Below are positions 34,862 through 45,487 of a stretch of 64,000 bases of DNA, one piece after another; positions within the stretch are counted from its first letter, which is position 1; every line of letters begins with the position of its first letter. Under the pieces are notes generated by a model that was given only the letters and a program-made list of their open reading frames with translations, made no database searches and was not told the DNA's origin. The position numbers and the translations under genes were made by a program. The DNA is from Chlorella sorokiniana (Eukaryota > Chlorophyta > Trebouxiophyceae > Chlorellales > Chlorellaceae), in assembly GCA_025917655.1 (NCBI GenBank), contig CP084613.1, positions 1,426,001 to 1,490,000 on the forward strand, read 5' to 3'.

Positions 34862-35749
34862 GGGCGGCCCCACACGGGCCCACAGGCTTGGCGAGCACCT
34901 GCGCCGCTGGGCGGCATGAGTGCTTCGACCCAGGGCCGGCGTGATGCGAGCATCCTGCCGCAGTGCTGCCTGTGCATTGTTGGCTGCCAACCGCTGCCAT
35001 GCCCACCCTTGAAAATGCATCTGCTTGCGTTGCATCCATGTCCTACATGCAAGTGACGCGTTGAGGATGTTACAAGCAATGCAGTGAATGGTTGCTGCAC
35101 AACGATACCAGTGTAAGCAGCGGCAGAGGGTGGAAAGGAAGGCTCCGAGAGGTGTTGTTGCGCCTTGCTAGCGGCGGCTGCTCGCGTTTGATGACCACAG
35201 CAAGGCGGAAGAAAAGGCGCTGGGCATGAGTCAACCACTGCTGTGACGTTGTGATGGGCGATGTGATGGTTGCGGGCCATCTGTGACCTCGGCCCAATGC
35301 AAGGCAGGTGCCATGCATGCAAGCAAGCTAAAAACCACAGACGGCCTGCCTTGCGGTGGGCATTTTGTTACATGGAATAGCAGGTAGCATACGCTGATGA
35401 CGGCTCGATCGCAAGGGGCACGTTTGGATGGCGTCCTGGGGTGCTGCCGTTGTTGCCGGCGCTGCCATGCCAGGAGGCGCCCACTGCCGCCAGTCCCGCG
35501 CACATGCTCTTTGTTTCGTCATGCAGTGTAAGAAATCCTGCACAGGATACAGAGTTCTTGGTTAGCCTGCTGCCAGTGACTGCATGCAGGCTCTTTGTCC
35601 CACAGGCAGCAAGTCACCCAACAACACCACGAGGGCTTCTGTGTCAGGTCTGCGCTGGCTGCTTGTCAGCCAGTCACTAGTGCAGGCCCGATTTTGCGCA
35701 GGCTCAGGCCCCCTTCCCATGAATGTCAAGCAGGTAAACCGCAAACAGG
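34862..35749. other. Convergent intergenic region, fumarase to FAM32A
   Basis: Nearly 900 bases of lower-GC DNA between two convergent genes. It holds the fumarase 3' UTR and probably the FAM32A 3' UTR. Short open frames on both strands show no family signal. No RNA gene recognised. Confidence 0.5.
35112..35116 (+). terminator. TGTAA polyadenylation signal after fumarase
   Basis: TGTAA about 250 bases past the fumarase stop, in AT-richer non-coding DNA. Confidence 0.4.
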
Positions 35750-36365
35750 CTAAGCAACATCGGTGCTGCTGGGTGTGGCCAGCAGCGTGCATCTCACCTG
35801 AACAAGTCGAAATGCTGCAAACCAAGGAAGCAAGACAAGGCGGAAGTACTTGAGAAAAGCTGAACTGTTGGAGCTACCTGGCAGCTTGTGACGAGCCATG
35901 TCAAGCACCCCTTGCTGGGCCCACACAGATCTACACTCCGCCACACCTTCGCCCCCACTGACCCCAAGCAGGCCCCACCTCGGTCTCGGTGGCAAGGCGC
36001 TCGTTCAGCTCCTTGATGCGCTCGCGGTGGCTCTTGGACGCCAGCTTGCGGGCGCGCTGCTCCTCGTACTTCATAAAATGCTCGTCTGCCTTCTTCTCCG
36101 CCGCTGTACGCCGATCCTTAACGGCCGCTGGGTCCAACGGGACACCCTCAGTTGTCTTCCCAGCCTGCGCCGCCAGGTCGCCGCCGTCGCCGTCCTGCTG
36201 CTGCGCCTGCTCCTCGCCTTCACCGCCTTCTGCTACCACTAGCGCCTGCTCCTGCGCTGCCGCTGGGGAGGACTTGGCCTTCTTCTTCTTCTTCTTCACG
36301 CCGCCCTTGAGCTGCGACAGGTCCACGCCGCCCTTCAGCTTCAGCTTGCCACCCACAAACGACAT
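35750..36365 (-). CDS. FAM32A-like nuclear protein
   Basis: Small basic protein of the FAM32A family; in animals it associates with the catalytic spliceosome. It begins MSFVGGKLKLKGGVDLSQLK, where KLKLKG is the family start. A Lys run, an acidic/Gln spacer and the conserved block (DRRTAAEKKADEHFMKYEEQ, then LASKSHRERIKELNERLATE) follow. That last helix corresponds to HKQRVEDFNRHL of human FAM32A. The first coding exon ends at a good splice site after ETE (about 35979). The last exon is less certain; a segment encoding GVLDMARHKLPG near 35915-35880 lies after a plausible 3' splice site and could run on to the stop at 35750. The start lies 19 bases after the OST4 stop on the same strand, so the two may share one mRNA. 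Confidence 0.78.
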
Positions 36366-36384
36366 GCTGCTGCTGCTGGGAGGC

Positions 36385-36696
36385 CTAGTCTTGGCGCCTG
36401 GGTTCTGCCGTCACGTAGTTGTAGGCAATAAGCAGCGCCGCAATGAGCAGGCCTAGCACGTTCTGCACACGGCGGAGGCGCATAGGGAGGCGGCTTGATC
36501 TGAGGGCGAGCGGCAGAGCTGTCGGCAGGCTGACGGTCGGCGATCGAGCTGTTTTCCACATATTTCGCTGCATGTTGGGGCCGGTAATTGTTCGCCGGCG
36601 GCCAGCAACGTGGAAATTTCCTGCACAACCCACAATCCTCAGAGCTTCTGCAGCTTGGCGCACCGCAAAGCGACCCAAATCGCGGTCGTCAATCAT
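36385..36696 (-). CDS. OST4: OST4, small subunit of oligosaccharyltransferase
   Basis: Single-span ER membrane microprotein that stabilises Stt3 in the oligosaccharyltransferase complex for N-glycosylation. Exon 1 (36696-36664) encodes MIDDRDLGRFA. The intron starts GTGCGC and ends GTGTGCAG, and exon 2 (36462-36385) gives NVLGLLIAALLIAYNYVTAE followed by PRRQD and stop. The joined product is 36 residues, the usual OST4 size. It follows the plant pattern of MIDDQDLG, a hydrophobic helix, then IAYHYV and a short polar tail. The phase-0 junction and both splice sites agree. Exon 2 alone is too short to attract gene finders. The gene is immediately upstream of FAM32A on the same strand and divergent from RPS13. 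Confidence 0.87.
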   Translation of the reverse strand: MIDDRDLGRFAVRQAAEALRIVGCAGNFHVAGRRRTITGPNMQRNMWKTARSPTVSLPTALPLALRSSRLPMRLRRVQNVLGLLIAALLIAYNYVTAEPRRQD

Positions 36697-37100
36697 ATGT
36701 CGGTCGATCGAGGCTGTGCGCTCGCGCACACGCCGGCGCCGCTGTCAAGGTTTCTAGAGACACAGGGTCCGTGGGCCTGGTGGATCTATAAACAGTACTC
36801 GCGACACAGGAGTGTAGGAAACACTGTCGTTGGCCCTGCAAGCGGCGCAGAGTTAAACCTGCATGGACCATGGCGTGCCCTTCATGCTGCGCCCCTGGCG
36901 CCCAAATGCCCGTCCCGCCCCTGCTCCCGCCTCTTTCAGTCGAGTAGGTGAGTCAGCGTGTGCCGACAGCATCTCAGCCGTGTCCTTCATCGCTCGCATC
37001 AAGCAGCCCACCAGCGAGCCTCTTCCTCGCTTCTCATGCTTGCCTGCGAACCACCGCTGCAGGTTGAAACTCGGCGCGGGGGCAGCAACAGTCGACCACC
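36697..37100. other. Divergent promoter region, OST4/RPS13
   Basis: 404 bases between two opposed start codons. It includes a TATA box for RPS13 and probably an RPS13 5' UTR intron (donor GTGAGTC near 36948, acceptor CTGCAG near 37063). Confidence 0.45.
36787..36792 (+). promoter_or_regulatory. TATA box of RPS13
   Basis: TATAAA in CTATAAACAG, about 310 bases before the RPS13 ATG. The distance fits a promoter plus a leader interrupted by the probable 5' UTR intron. Confidence 0.45.
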
Positions 37101-38279
<1,179 letters not shown>

Positions 38280-38861
38280 GCCTGGGCAGCACAGTGAGCG
38301 GCCTGCTCATTGAGACTGCTTTGCCAAGCTGTTAACCAGGCTCTCAAGCAAGCTGCCGGCGGCGTTGCGCCATATCGTGCTGTAAGAGCAACTTCTGCGA
38401 GCATTCATGCTGCTTGTATCCGAGCGTGGGCGGCGGGGCAGCAACAATGGTCAGGTGGCCGGCATACGCGGGCTGCTTACACACAGCTTTCAGTCTGGTA
38501 CCTGAGGTCATTGTGCTAGCGACAAAGATGGCAACATTAAGGCATGGCGTACATATATGAATGTATTATGGCCCGGAAGACTTCTGCCACACAGGCTGTC
38601 CAACGTCCACAAATGAGCATTTACTGCTCAACAGATATCACTGATACTGCTTTTTAGAACTGGGCTACTGTGTATAAAGGAAATCTCAGCCTCGCAGGAT
38701 TGCTCAGTCAACAGGGCATGACATTCAGGGACAGGCGGAAGTTGTGTTCAATGGTGTGAAAGGCTCAGAGGTATTGTGCGAGGCCGCGCGGGGCACATAA
38801 CAGCATCACAAGATGGTCTGGCAGAAAGATTAACAACGGCTTCTGTTTGCTGCATCAACAA
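38280..38861. other. Convergent AT-richer intergenic region
   Basis: Separates RPS13 (+) from the Cys/His-rich gene (-). Beyond the RPS13 TGTAA it has no recognisable gene. Composition is clearly more AT-rich than upstream, for example around 38520-38720. Confidence 0.5.
38391..38395 (+). terminator. TGTAA polyadenylation signal after RPS13
   Basis: TGTAA 112 bases past the RPS13 stop, in the expected place for a short ribosomal-protein 3' UTR. Confidence 0.5.
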
Positions 38862-39974
38862 TCAGAGATGACAATCCTTGTAGCACATATGTGGAAGGAT
38901 TTGAAGGACGGTGATGGGTGTGCTTTTTGTAAGAAAACCCTTCTTGAGAGCATACGAAAAATCAATGCCATTGTGTTTGGAACACACAGGAGCAATGTAG
39001 CAGTACTCCTTGTTGCAGGTGCCATCTTCCTCAATCCGATACAAGTGCGCACCGCATTCTGCAAACTTTGGGCAGTTCTTTGCGCAGCACTTATCCGGAT
39101 TCAACTCTGTCAAATGTTGCCAAAGCGCCAGCCAATTGCCTTTCAAGGGCGCTTTGTCGCCCGTTGAGCCTATCACCCCTGCGACATGTGCCTCACTGAA
39201 CACTGCTCTCTTGAACTCCAGATCATCCAGGGTGCTTTTGCCTTCTCGCCTGCAACAAGGTTAAGTGGGATAACACCATTGTGTCATGGGAGGCAAGTCA
39301 TGGGGGACAGCGCAGCATTATGCGTCAGGCATGCAATTTTTACATGCACTGAGAGTCCTACCTTTTCACATCAGTAGGAGTGTTGTCAACAATGGTGACG
39401 GCAGGCTCGTGCCGGCGAGTCCTCCAAGCTGGGGTCGCCTGAAAGCTAGGGTCGATTGGCCTGTGCCTGCTGCAATACTCAAGGCCAGGCAGAGCATTGT
39501 GCTTGCACCTCCGCTTTGCATTTTTACCAGCGCGATGCATTTTGGTTTGTCTTGTGAACGCCCTGCTGCGGTAGCCACCGCCGCCGCGGATGCAGGCTTC
39601 TCAGGGGACGTTGGGTTGGCTGGTGGGTCACTGCTGCCTGGTGCGCGCTGTGGAGTTGGCGGCATCCCAGCTGCATCTGTATTTTGTCTAGGGGTAAGTG
39701 TGGAGGGTGTGTCCTCTTCCACACGCTCGCCAGTGGGGTCGGGCACCATGCTGCGCGGTGGGGTCTCTGGCGGCGCATCTGCTGAGCGCGTTGCCTCGCA
39801 TAATCGCTGCTCCAGGCATTGCAGACGATTTAACAGGGCTTCCACGGTCTCCCTAAGTACTATGACTTCCTTCACCGAGTCGGCGAGGACTTCCGAAAGG
39901 TCCATTCGGGACGACTCGCCTGCAGGGGCACAATTTTGCAAATTTGAGACTTGTAGGGGGTATCCAGCCCGCAT
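38862..39974 (-). CDS. Unfamiliar Cys/His-rich, probably zinc-binding protein
   Basis: No known function recognised. The N-terminal part (39974 to about 39560) has a coiled-coil-like helix (VLADSVKEVIVLRETVEALL) and a long Pro/Thr/Ser-rich linker. Next comes a compact Cys/His module reading KRRCKHNALPGLEYCSRHRP, with a further Cys upstream; its spacing (C, then CxxxxxxPGxxYCxxH) resembles small zinc-binding modules such as DUF5763. A GT-AG intron (donor GTAGGACT near 39357, acceptor TTGTTGCAG near 39259) joins in phase to EGKSTLDDLEFKRAVFSEAH. The second module is CCAKNCPKFAECGAHLYRIE then CNKEYCYIAPVCSKHN, another likely metal site resembling the GAH...PLC..HN pattern of treble-clef or HNH-like domains. 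GC content is well below that of neighbouring genes. The start is the first in-frame ATG; the domain analogies are inference. Confidence 0.6.
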
Positions 39975-40819
39975 ACTGCACGCAACATCAAGCGCTCACT
40001 CGTGAGGGCCTCGATACTCGTCTGGGCGCACTAGTTTCGGAATATGTGTACCGTGAAACAGAAATGCAGGAAGCTGGGGCAGCCACTGTAGAAATCGCAG
40101 GAATTTCCATGGGATGGGCCCTTGCTGGCACAGATTTGCGAGGCTGAGCATGGGTGATCATCCCAGGCCCCACAGGAATTCATGTTGGGTGGCTGATGTT
40201 GAAAGTTGTTCAGACTGCAACGTTGGCTTCATATTGTGGGTGACTCTTACGGCTACCATAGGTCAAACCGGCGCAGAGTAGATGCAAGTCGAACAAAAGT
40301 CAGCGTCAGCTGCACGGGTGTGAGCGGGTGTGCGAGGATACAGTGGAGGGGTGGGCAGGGGTCAAGGCATCCTGGCTTGACCCCTACCCAACCCTGACAG
40401 CCCTGGTGAGGGTGGTGGTCAGGTTGGGGCACTCTTGACAGTGCACCTGACATATCCCCAGCGCCGCCTGACAATGGGTGGTCCTGGCTCTAGCATCAGA
40501 ATTTTACACATTAGAATGGCTGCTTTCTTCAAACACAATGTTGGAGTCAGTGTGGAGACATCGTTAGTTGATGGGCGCAAAGCAGGGACCGAGAGCAGGA
40601 GTTTGGCAGCAATCGTGGCCAAAGGGAAGCACAAAGGCAATTCCATGTCAAGGAACGGGTTCAGAGAAACAATCAAAGCAGCGCACCCAAGTGCACACGC
40701 AGCGCAATGCTGGGCAGGAAAAATGGGGGGAACTTGGGCTGAATACAGTCTGCATGGGTACAGGCCGGGCGGTGGCCCGCGGCGGTGGCTGGCACGCTGT
40801 GCGCTGCCGCCCACTCGCA
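39975..40819. other. Intergenic region between Cys/His-rich gene and Mg2+ transporter
   Basis: 845 bases, holding the promoter of the Cys/His-rich gene and the 3' UTR of the transporter (both on the minus strand). An approximate inverted pair occurs at 40368-40405, CATCCTGGCTTGACCCCTAC against earlier GGGGTCAAGGCATCC. No gene recognised. Confidence 0.5.
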
Positions 40820-42089
40820 TCAGGCCACGCTTTTGAGGCCGGCGGCCAGCTGGTCGAGGATGAGATGGCACACCGAGCAGGTGAGCAGCACCCCGGTCAC
40901 ATCCATGATCACCTGGATGCTGGTGCCCGCGTTGGCGGGGTCCACACCCGCCTTGGCCAGCGCAAAGGGCAGCCCTGCGGCGGCGGCGGCGCCACAGGGG
41001 GGCGGCTTCAGCGGCAGACGCACCGGCAGGTGCGAGCTTGCACCATGCCAAGAGTAAATCGCGAGCGCTGTGCCACCTGCACTTCTGCCTCCTCCCTGCG
41101 CACCCCCTCCCCCAGCGCCCACCTGTGCCCGCCAGCACCGATGTGAGCACGATGAGGAAGAGGGAGACGGAGATGGCGGTGGCGTTGAGCGCGTTGCCGT
41201 TGGTGACGTACACGCGCAGCCAGCCGCCCGCCGCCAGGCCCACCCCCAGCATCAGCCCCACCGCCAGCTGCTGCTGCATCGCGCGGCGGATGCCCGCCGT
41301 CGTCGGCTTGAGGCTGCCGGTGGCCAGGCCCCGGATGACCTTGATGGCGGACTGGTTGCCGGCGTTGCCGCCCGCCCCCACCAGCATTGTGAGGAAGAGG
41401 GTGACCACCAGGTGGTCCTGGATCAGCTCCTGGTAGCTGTCCAGCACAAACGACGACATGCTCTGCAGCACCAGCAGGCCCAGCAGCCAGCGCCCGCGGC
41501 TCCACGCCTCCTCCACCGCGCCGCGCTCAGCGGGGGCGTGTTGATAATGCCCGGCAGCTCGCAGAACTCGAGGTCGGGGTCGCCTGATTAGTTTTTTTGG
41601 GGGGGCACGTCAGAAGGCGGTGGGGTTGATTCCTGCAATGGAGGGTGGTCCTGCAAGCCGGGCACGCTCTCGTGTGCACAGGCTGCATGCAAGCTTGCTC
41701 TGACCTTCGTCGCAGCGTGATGCCTCCTTCTTGCCCCACTCCTCCAGGGCCGTCATCTCTGCACGGGCAGGTGAGGTTGCGGTGGGCTGCCAGGCGGGCC
41801 GACCGCCATGCGCCCAAACAAAATGCATGTTCAACAACCCACCATCTTCCACCGCTGCCGGTAGCTGCATGCTGCTGCCGCGGCGGTGCATGGTGTGGTG
41901 CGTGCCGTGCAGGCCGTGCAGGCCTGGAGCCGAAGGGTGCAGCACTGTCGCGCCGCCGCTGCCACTGCTGCCCTTGTGTGGCTGCGGCGGCCGCGAAACC
42001 GCAGATTTCCCTGAAGACGTCATGCCGGCCTGGAGCCGGCGTCTGACGTTTCCAATTGACGTATGGGCTATTGCCGTAGATGGCCCCAT
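40820..42089 (-). CDS. MgtE/SLC41-type magnesium transporter
   Basis: Divalent-cation transporter with one MgtE membrane domain. Exon 1 (42089 to about 41710) gives an Arg/Ser/Gly-rich N-terminus, possibly a targeting leader, ending MTALEEWGKKEASRCDE. The next exon begins DPDLEFCELPGIINTP and runs into RGRWLLGLLVLQSMSSFVLD, then the family core TMLVGAGGNAGNQSAIKVIR, where GxxGNAGNQS is the MgtE signature in the ion path. LAVGLMLGVGLAAGGWLRVY and ISVSLFLIVLTSVLAGT follow. The last exon (about 41010-40820) has GLPFALAKAGVDPANAGTSI and VLLTCSVCHLILDQLAAGL. The bacterial CBS regulatory domains are absent, as in SLC41. The frame slips at the run 41532-41536. The start codon is inferred, and the compartment is unknown. 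Confidence 0.85.
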
Positions 42090-42395
42090 AGAGGGACTGC
42101 CCAGGCTGAGGCTGACTAGAGGTTATGCCAGCTGATCTATCCGAGTATCGATACTCGCCCAATCATCCTGAGGAGAGGCCCAAGCACAAGAGCAGCCGGA
42201 ATGTACCGTGAACTGTACAGCTGCAACCTCAGGGCCCGATTACGTTGAAAACCTATGCAAGCATATGTTACAAATTTGGATAGTTCATTCAAGTGCTCGG
42301 ACACCGAGACACCGTCTTCCTGGCTTCTGCTAGTTGCCGCAACAGGGACCGCTTGCAAATAGCAATCGAGCATATCAGTCCGTTTGCGAACAGCC
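42090..42395. promoter_or_regulatory. Divergent promoter region, Mg2+ transporter/UTP7
   Basis: 306 bases between two opposed starts, AT-richer than the coding flanks. No clear TATA box. Confidence 0.4.
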
Positions 42396-45314
42396 ATGGG
42401 GGATGAAGATGGGCCGCCAGCGGCCAAAAGACAGAAGAACAGCGGGGGCGAACCGGCGGGCCTCGCCAAGTTTAGGCGTGGGCCTGAGGTGGCCACTCGG
42501 AAGGTGATGATAGATAGTTGAAAGCGGAATGGGCCCTGCATGCTGAAGGCTGCGCATCGTACCCGAGCTTGTGTTGGGCCACCGCCGCCGCCGGCGCATG
42601 TAGGCTTGCCCACGCCCCTCCACGCGTGCCCTTCCCTCTTGCCGTGCAGATCGAGGACAAGAAGCTGAAGGGCAAGCTGCGGTACAGCGAGCGCGTGGTG
42701 CGCGAGGCGCAGGCCGCGGCCGCCAAGGTGGACGAGTGGCTGCTGCCGGCGGAGGCGGGGGGCTGGAGGCGGAGGGCATGGAGCGCACCTGGCGCTTCAC
42801 GCAGGAGGAGATTGCGGGGGCTGTGGAGGCCGGTGCGGCGCGCAAGGCCTTTGACCTGCAGCTGGACCAGCTGGGGCCCTACTGCCTGGACTTCTCGAGC
42901 AGCGGGCGCCACATGCTGCTGGCGGGCGCAAGGGCCACCTCGCCATGCTGGACTGGCACCGCTCGCGCCTCATTTGCGAGGTGCAGGTGCGCCTGTGCAT
43001 GAGGGACGGGGCGGGGCGGAGTTGGAGTTGAGTCAGGGACCCAGGTGCCTGGGGGAGGGTGAGCAGCGAAGATGGGGAACGGATGTGTTAGCGCCCATCC
43101 GCAGCATGGCATGATTACCCAAGCTGCTGAGCTCATTGTCGGCCCGCCGCTCGTGCATCAGAGCGCCTGCAATCCGTGCACCGCTATGCACCGCTTGGCA
43201 ATCCCAGCGCTCGTGCCCCCACCCTTGCCACCACCCACCGCGCCCCTGCCGCCAGGTCAAGGAGACAGCGCACGACATCAAATTCCTGCACAACGAGCAG
43301 TTCTTTGCGGCCGCGCAGCGCAAGTACGTGTACATCTACGACAAGCGGGGGCTGGAGGTGCACTGCCTCAAGGTGTGGCAGCCAGCGGGGCTGCTGCTGG
43401 CTGGGCAGGATGAGGCTGTAGGGCGCCTGGCAAGGGGGTACCATCAGGCCGCTGGCTGCGGAGCAGGCGGCGCATTTTGGTGGGAGCCCAGCAGCGCGTG
43501 CGGCATGCAAGCAGAGCCCCATTCCCTGCGTCCCCTCTGCGCAGGACACCACCGACGCGACCCGGCTCGAGTTCCTGTCCCACCACTTCCTGCTCTGCTC
43601 CGTGGGCAAGGCCGGCGTGCTGCGCTACCAGGACACCAGCACGGGGCAGGTGGTGGCGGCCCACCGCACCAAGCTGGGCCCCTGCGACGCGCTGCGCCAG
43701 AACCCGTGGAACGCGGTGCTGTGCCTGGGCCACGGCAACGGCGGCGTCACCATGTGGACCCCCAACCTGGCCACCCCGCGGTGCGCATGCTGTGCCACCA
43801 CGGACCCGTGCGCTCGCTGGCGGCAGACCCCCAGGGCCGCCACCTGGTCACCACGGGGGCAGACGGCCAGGTGGGCCGCCCGCCGCCGCTGCCTGCCTGC
43901 CGTGGCGGGGCCTCCTGCCTCCCACGTGCCCCACGCGGTTGGCTGGCCCCGCCATCCAACCGCCATGTTTCTGCTGCCCTTCCCCTTCGCCCTGCCCGGC
44001 CCCCAGCCCTCCCTCCCCTCTTCCCCCACCGTGCCGCCAGGTCAAGGTGTGGGACCTGCGCATGCTGCGCCCCCTGCACGCCTACTTCTCCCCCTCGCCC
44101 GCCGAGTGGTGCGACATCAGCCAGCGCGGCCTGCTGGCGGTGGGGTACGGGCGGCGGGTGCAGGTGTGGCGCGACGCGCTGGCCTCCAAGGCGCAGAGCC
44201 CGTACATGACGCACCGCCTGGCGGGCGGGGTGCTGCGCGACTTCCACTTCTGCCCCTACGAGGTGAGAGAGTGTGTGTGTGTGTGTGTGTGGTGGAGGAC
44301 TTGGGGGGGGGAGGGGCCGCATCAGATCAGTTTGGGCACCTCAGAACTCGACATCTCGCTGGCAGCGGGTTGCTCGCTGACAGCTGGTTGGTGTGTGCTA
44401 CCTGGGCATGAAGCAGCCCATGCATGTGGAGTCGGTGGCTGTGACTGCGACCCCCTGTGCCCGACCCTCCCCCGCCCCACTCTCTCCCCCAGGACGTGCT
44501 GGGCATTGGGCACGGCGGCGGCGTGTCCACCATGCTGGTGCCGGGGCGGGCGAGCCCAACTACGACTCCTGGGTGGCCAACCCCTTCCAGACCGCGCAGC
44601 AGCGGCGCGAGGCCGAGGTGCACAGCCTGCTGGACAAGCTGCAGGTGAGGACCGGGGGCAGTGGCCCTGAAATGTGCCGGGATGAAGGGGGAGGTGACGA
44701 TGGATGGAAGCCTGGGCGGAACGTGGCGTGCGTTGCTGATGCGCGACCGTGCATGCAGCCGGCGGGGGCTGGCGCCCCTATCTCAGGGGTGCCGTCCTTG
44801 GGCTGCCCCGCCAACCTCGCCTCCCCACGCCTGCCTCCCCTGTCCCGCGTGCGCGCAGCCCGAGATGATTGTGCTGGACCCCGGAGAGATCACGCGGGTG
44901 GTGCGGGAACCAGGCGAGGTGCAGAAGGAGCGGCAGGCGGCGGCGGAGGCAGCCAACCGCGCGCGCGCCGCAGAGCAGCAGCGCAAGAACGAGGAGAAGA
45001 CGCGCATGAAGGTGGGAGCTTGTGTGTGCTGGGCAGGCGGCATGCATGCGTTGGTTGGTTGTGGCCGCCCAGTCCTGTGCGGCTCAGCCTGCCTGCCCTC
45101 CATCGCCCTCGCGCCCATCATGCAGGGCAAGAACAAGCCGTCCAGGCGGCAGCGCAAGAAGCAGGCCAACATCATCGAGGAGCGCAAGCCGCTCGTCAAG
45201 GCGCGCATGCGGGAGCAGGGTGTCAGCGCGGAGCACGGCCACAAGCAGCAACGGGCGGAGGCGGCGGTGCCGGAGGGCGTGCCGCGCGCGCTGCATCGCT
45301 TCTTCAAGAAGTGA
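42396..45314 (+). CDS. UTP7: UTP7/WDR46 small-subunit processome protein
   Basis: Nucleolar WD40 protein of the small-subunit processome, needed for 18S rRNA maturation. Exon 1 ([20 protein letters not shown]) ends AAG then GTGATG and joins to [22 protein letters not shown]40 blades follow: [100 protein letters not shown]. The BING4CT region has [20 protein letters not shown], and a Lys/Arg-rich tail ([20 protein letters not shown]) ends ALHRFFKK. Content and order match UTP7 throughout. The frame slips one base short at 42757-42762, 42924-42926, 43774-43777 and 44543-44546, the most in any gene here. About ten exons. Confidence 0.93.
44271..44290 (+). repeat. (GT)10 microsatellite in UTP7 intron
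   Basis: Starts nine bases into the intron, directly after the donor GAG then GTGAGAGA. Confidence 0.9.
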
Positions 45315-45487
45315 CGAGCGTCTGCCCTGGCCAGCTTGACCGGTCCTGCCCCTGCTCGATCTGCTGTTCTTCTTCTGTACTCTGTTGCTGCTTGCTTTCC
45401 CTCTTGCTCACCTCTGTCGCTGCCAGTCCTGCTTCACAATGCTCATTAATGTGTGTCAAGCATCAAACAGAAACTCGTCAGGACACA

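Noticed and set aside
38280-40819. The AT-richer region as a transposable element
   Set aside because: I found no terminal inverted repeats, target-site duplications, transposase or reverse transcriptase motifs. Only one spliced Cys/His-rich gene is supported.
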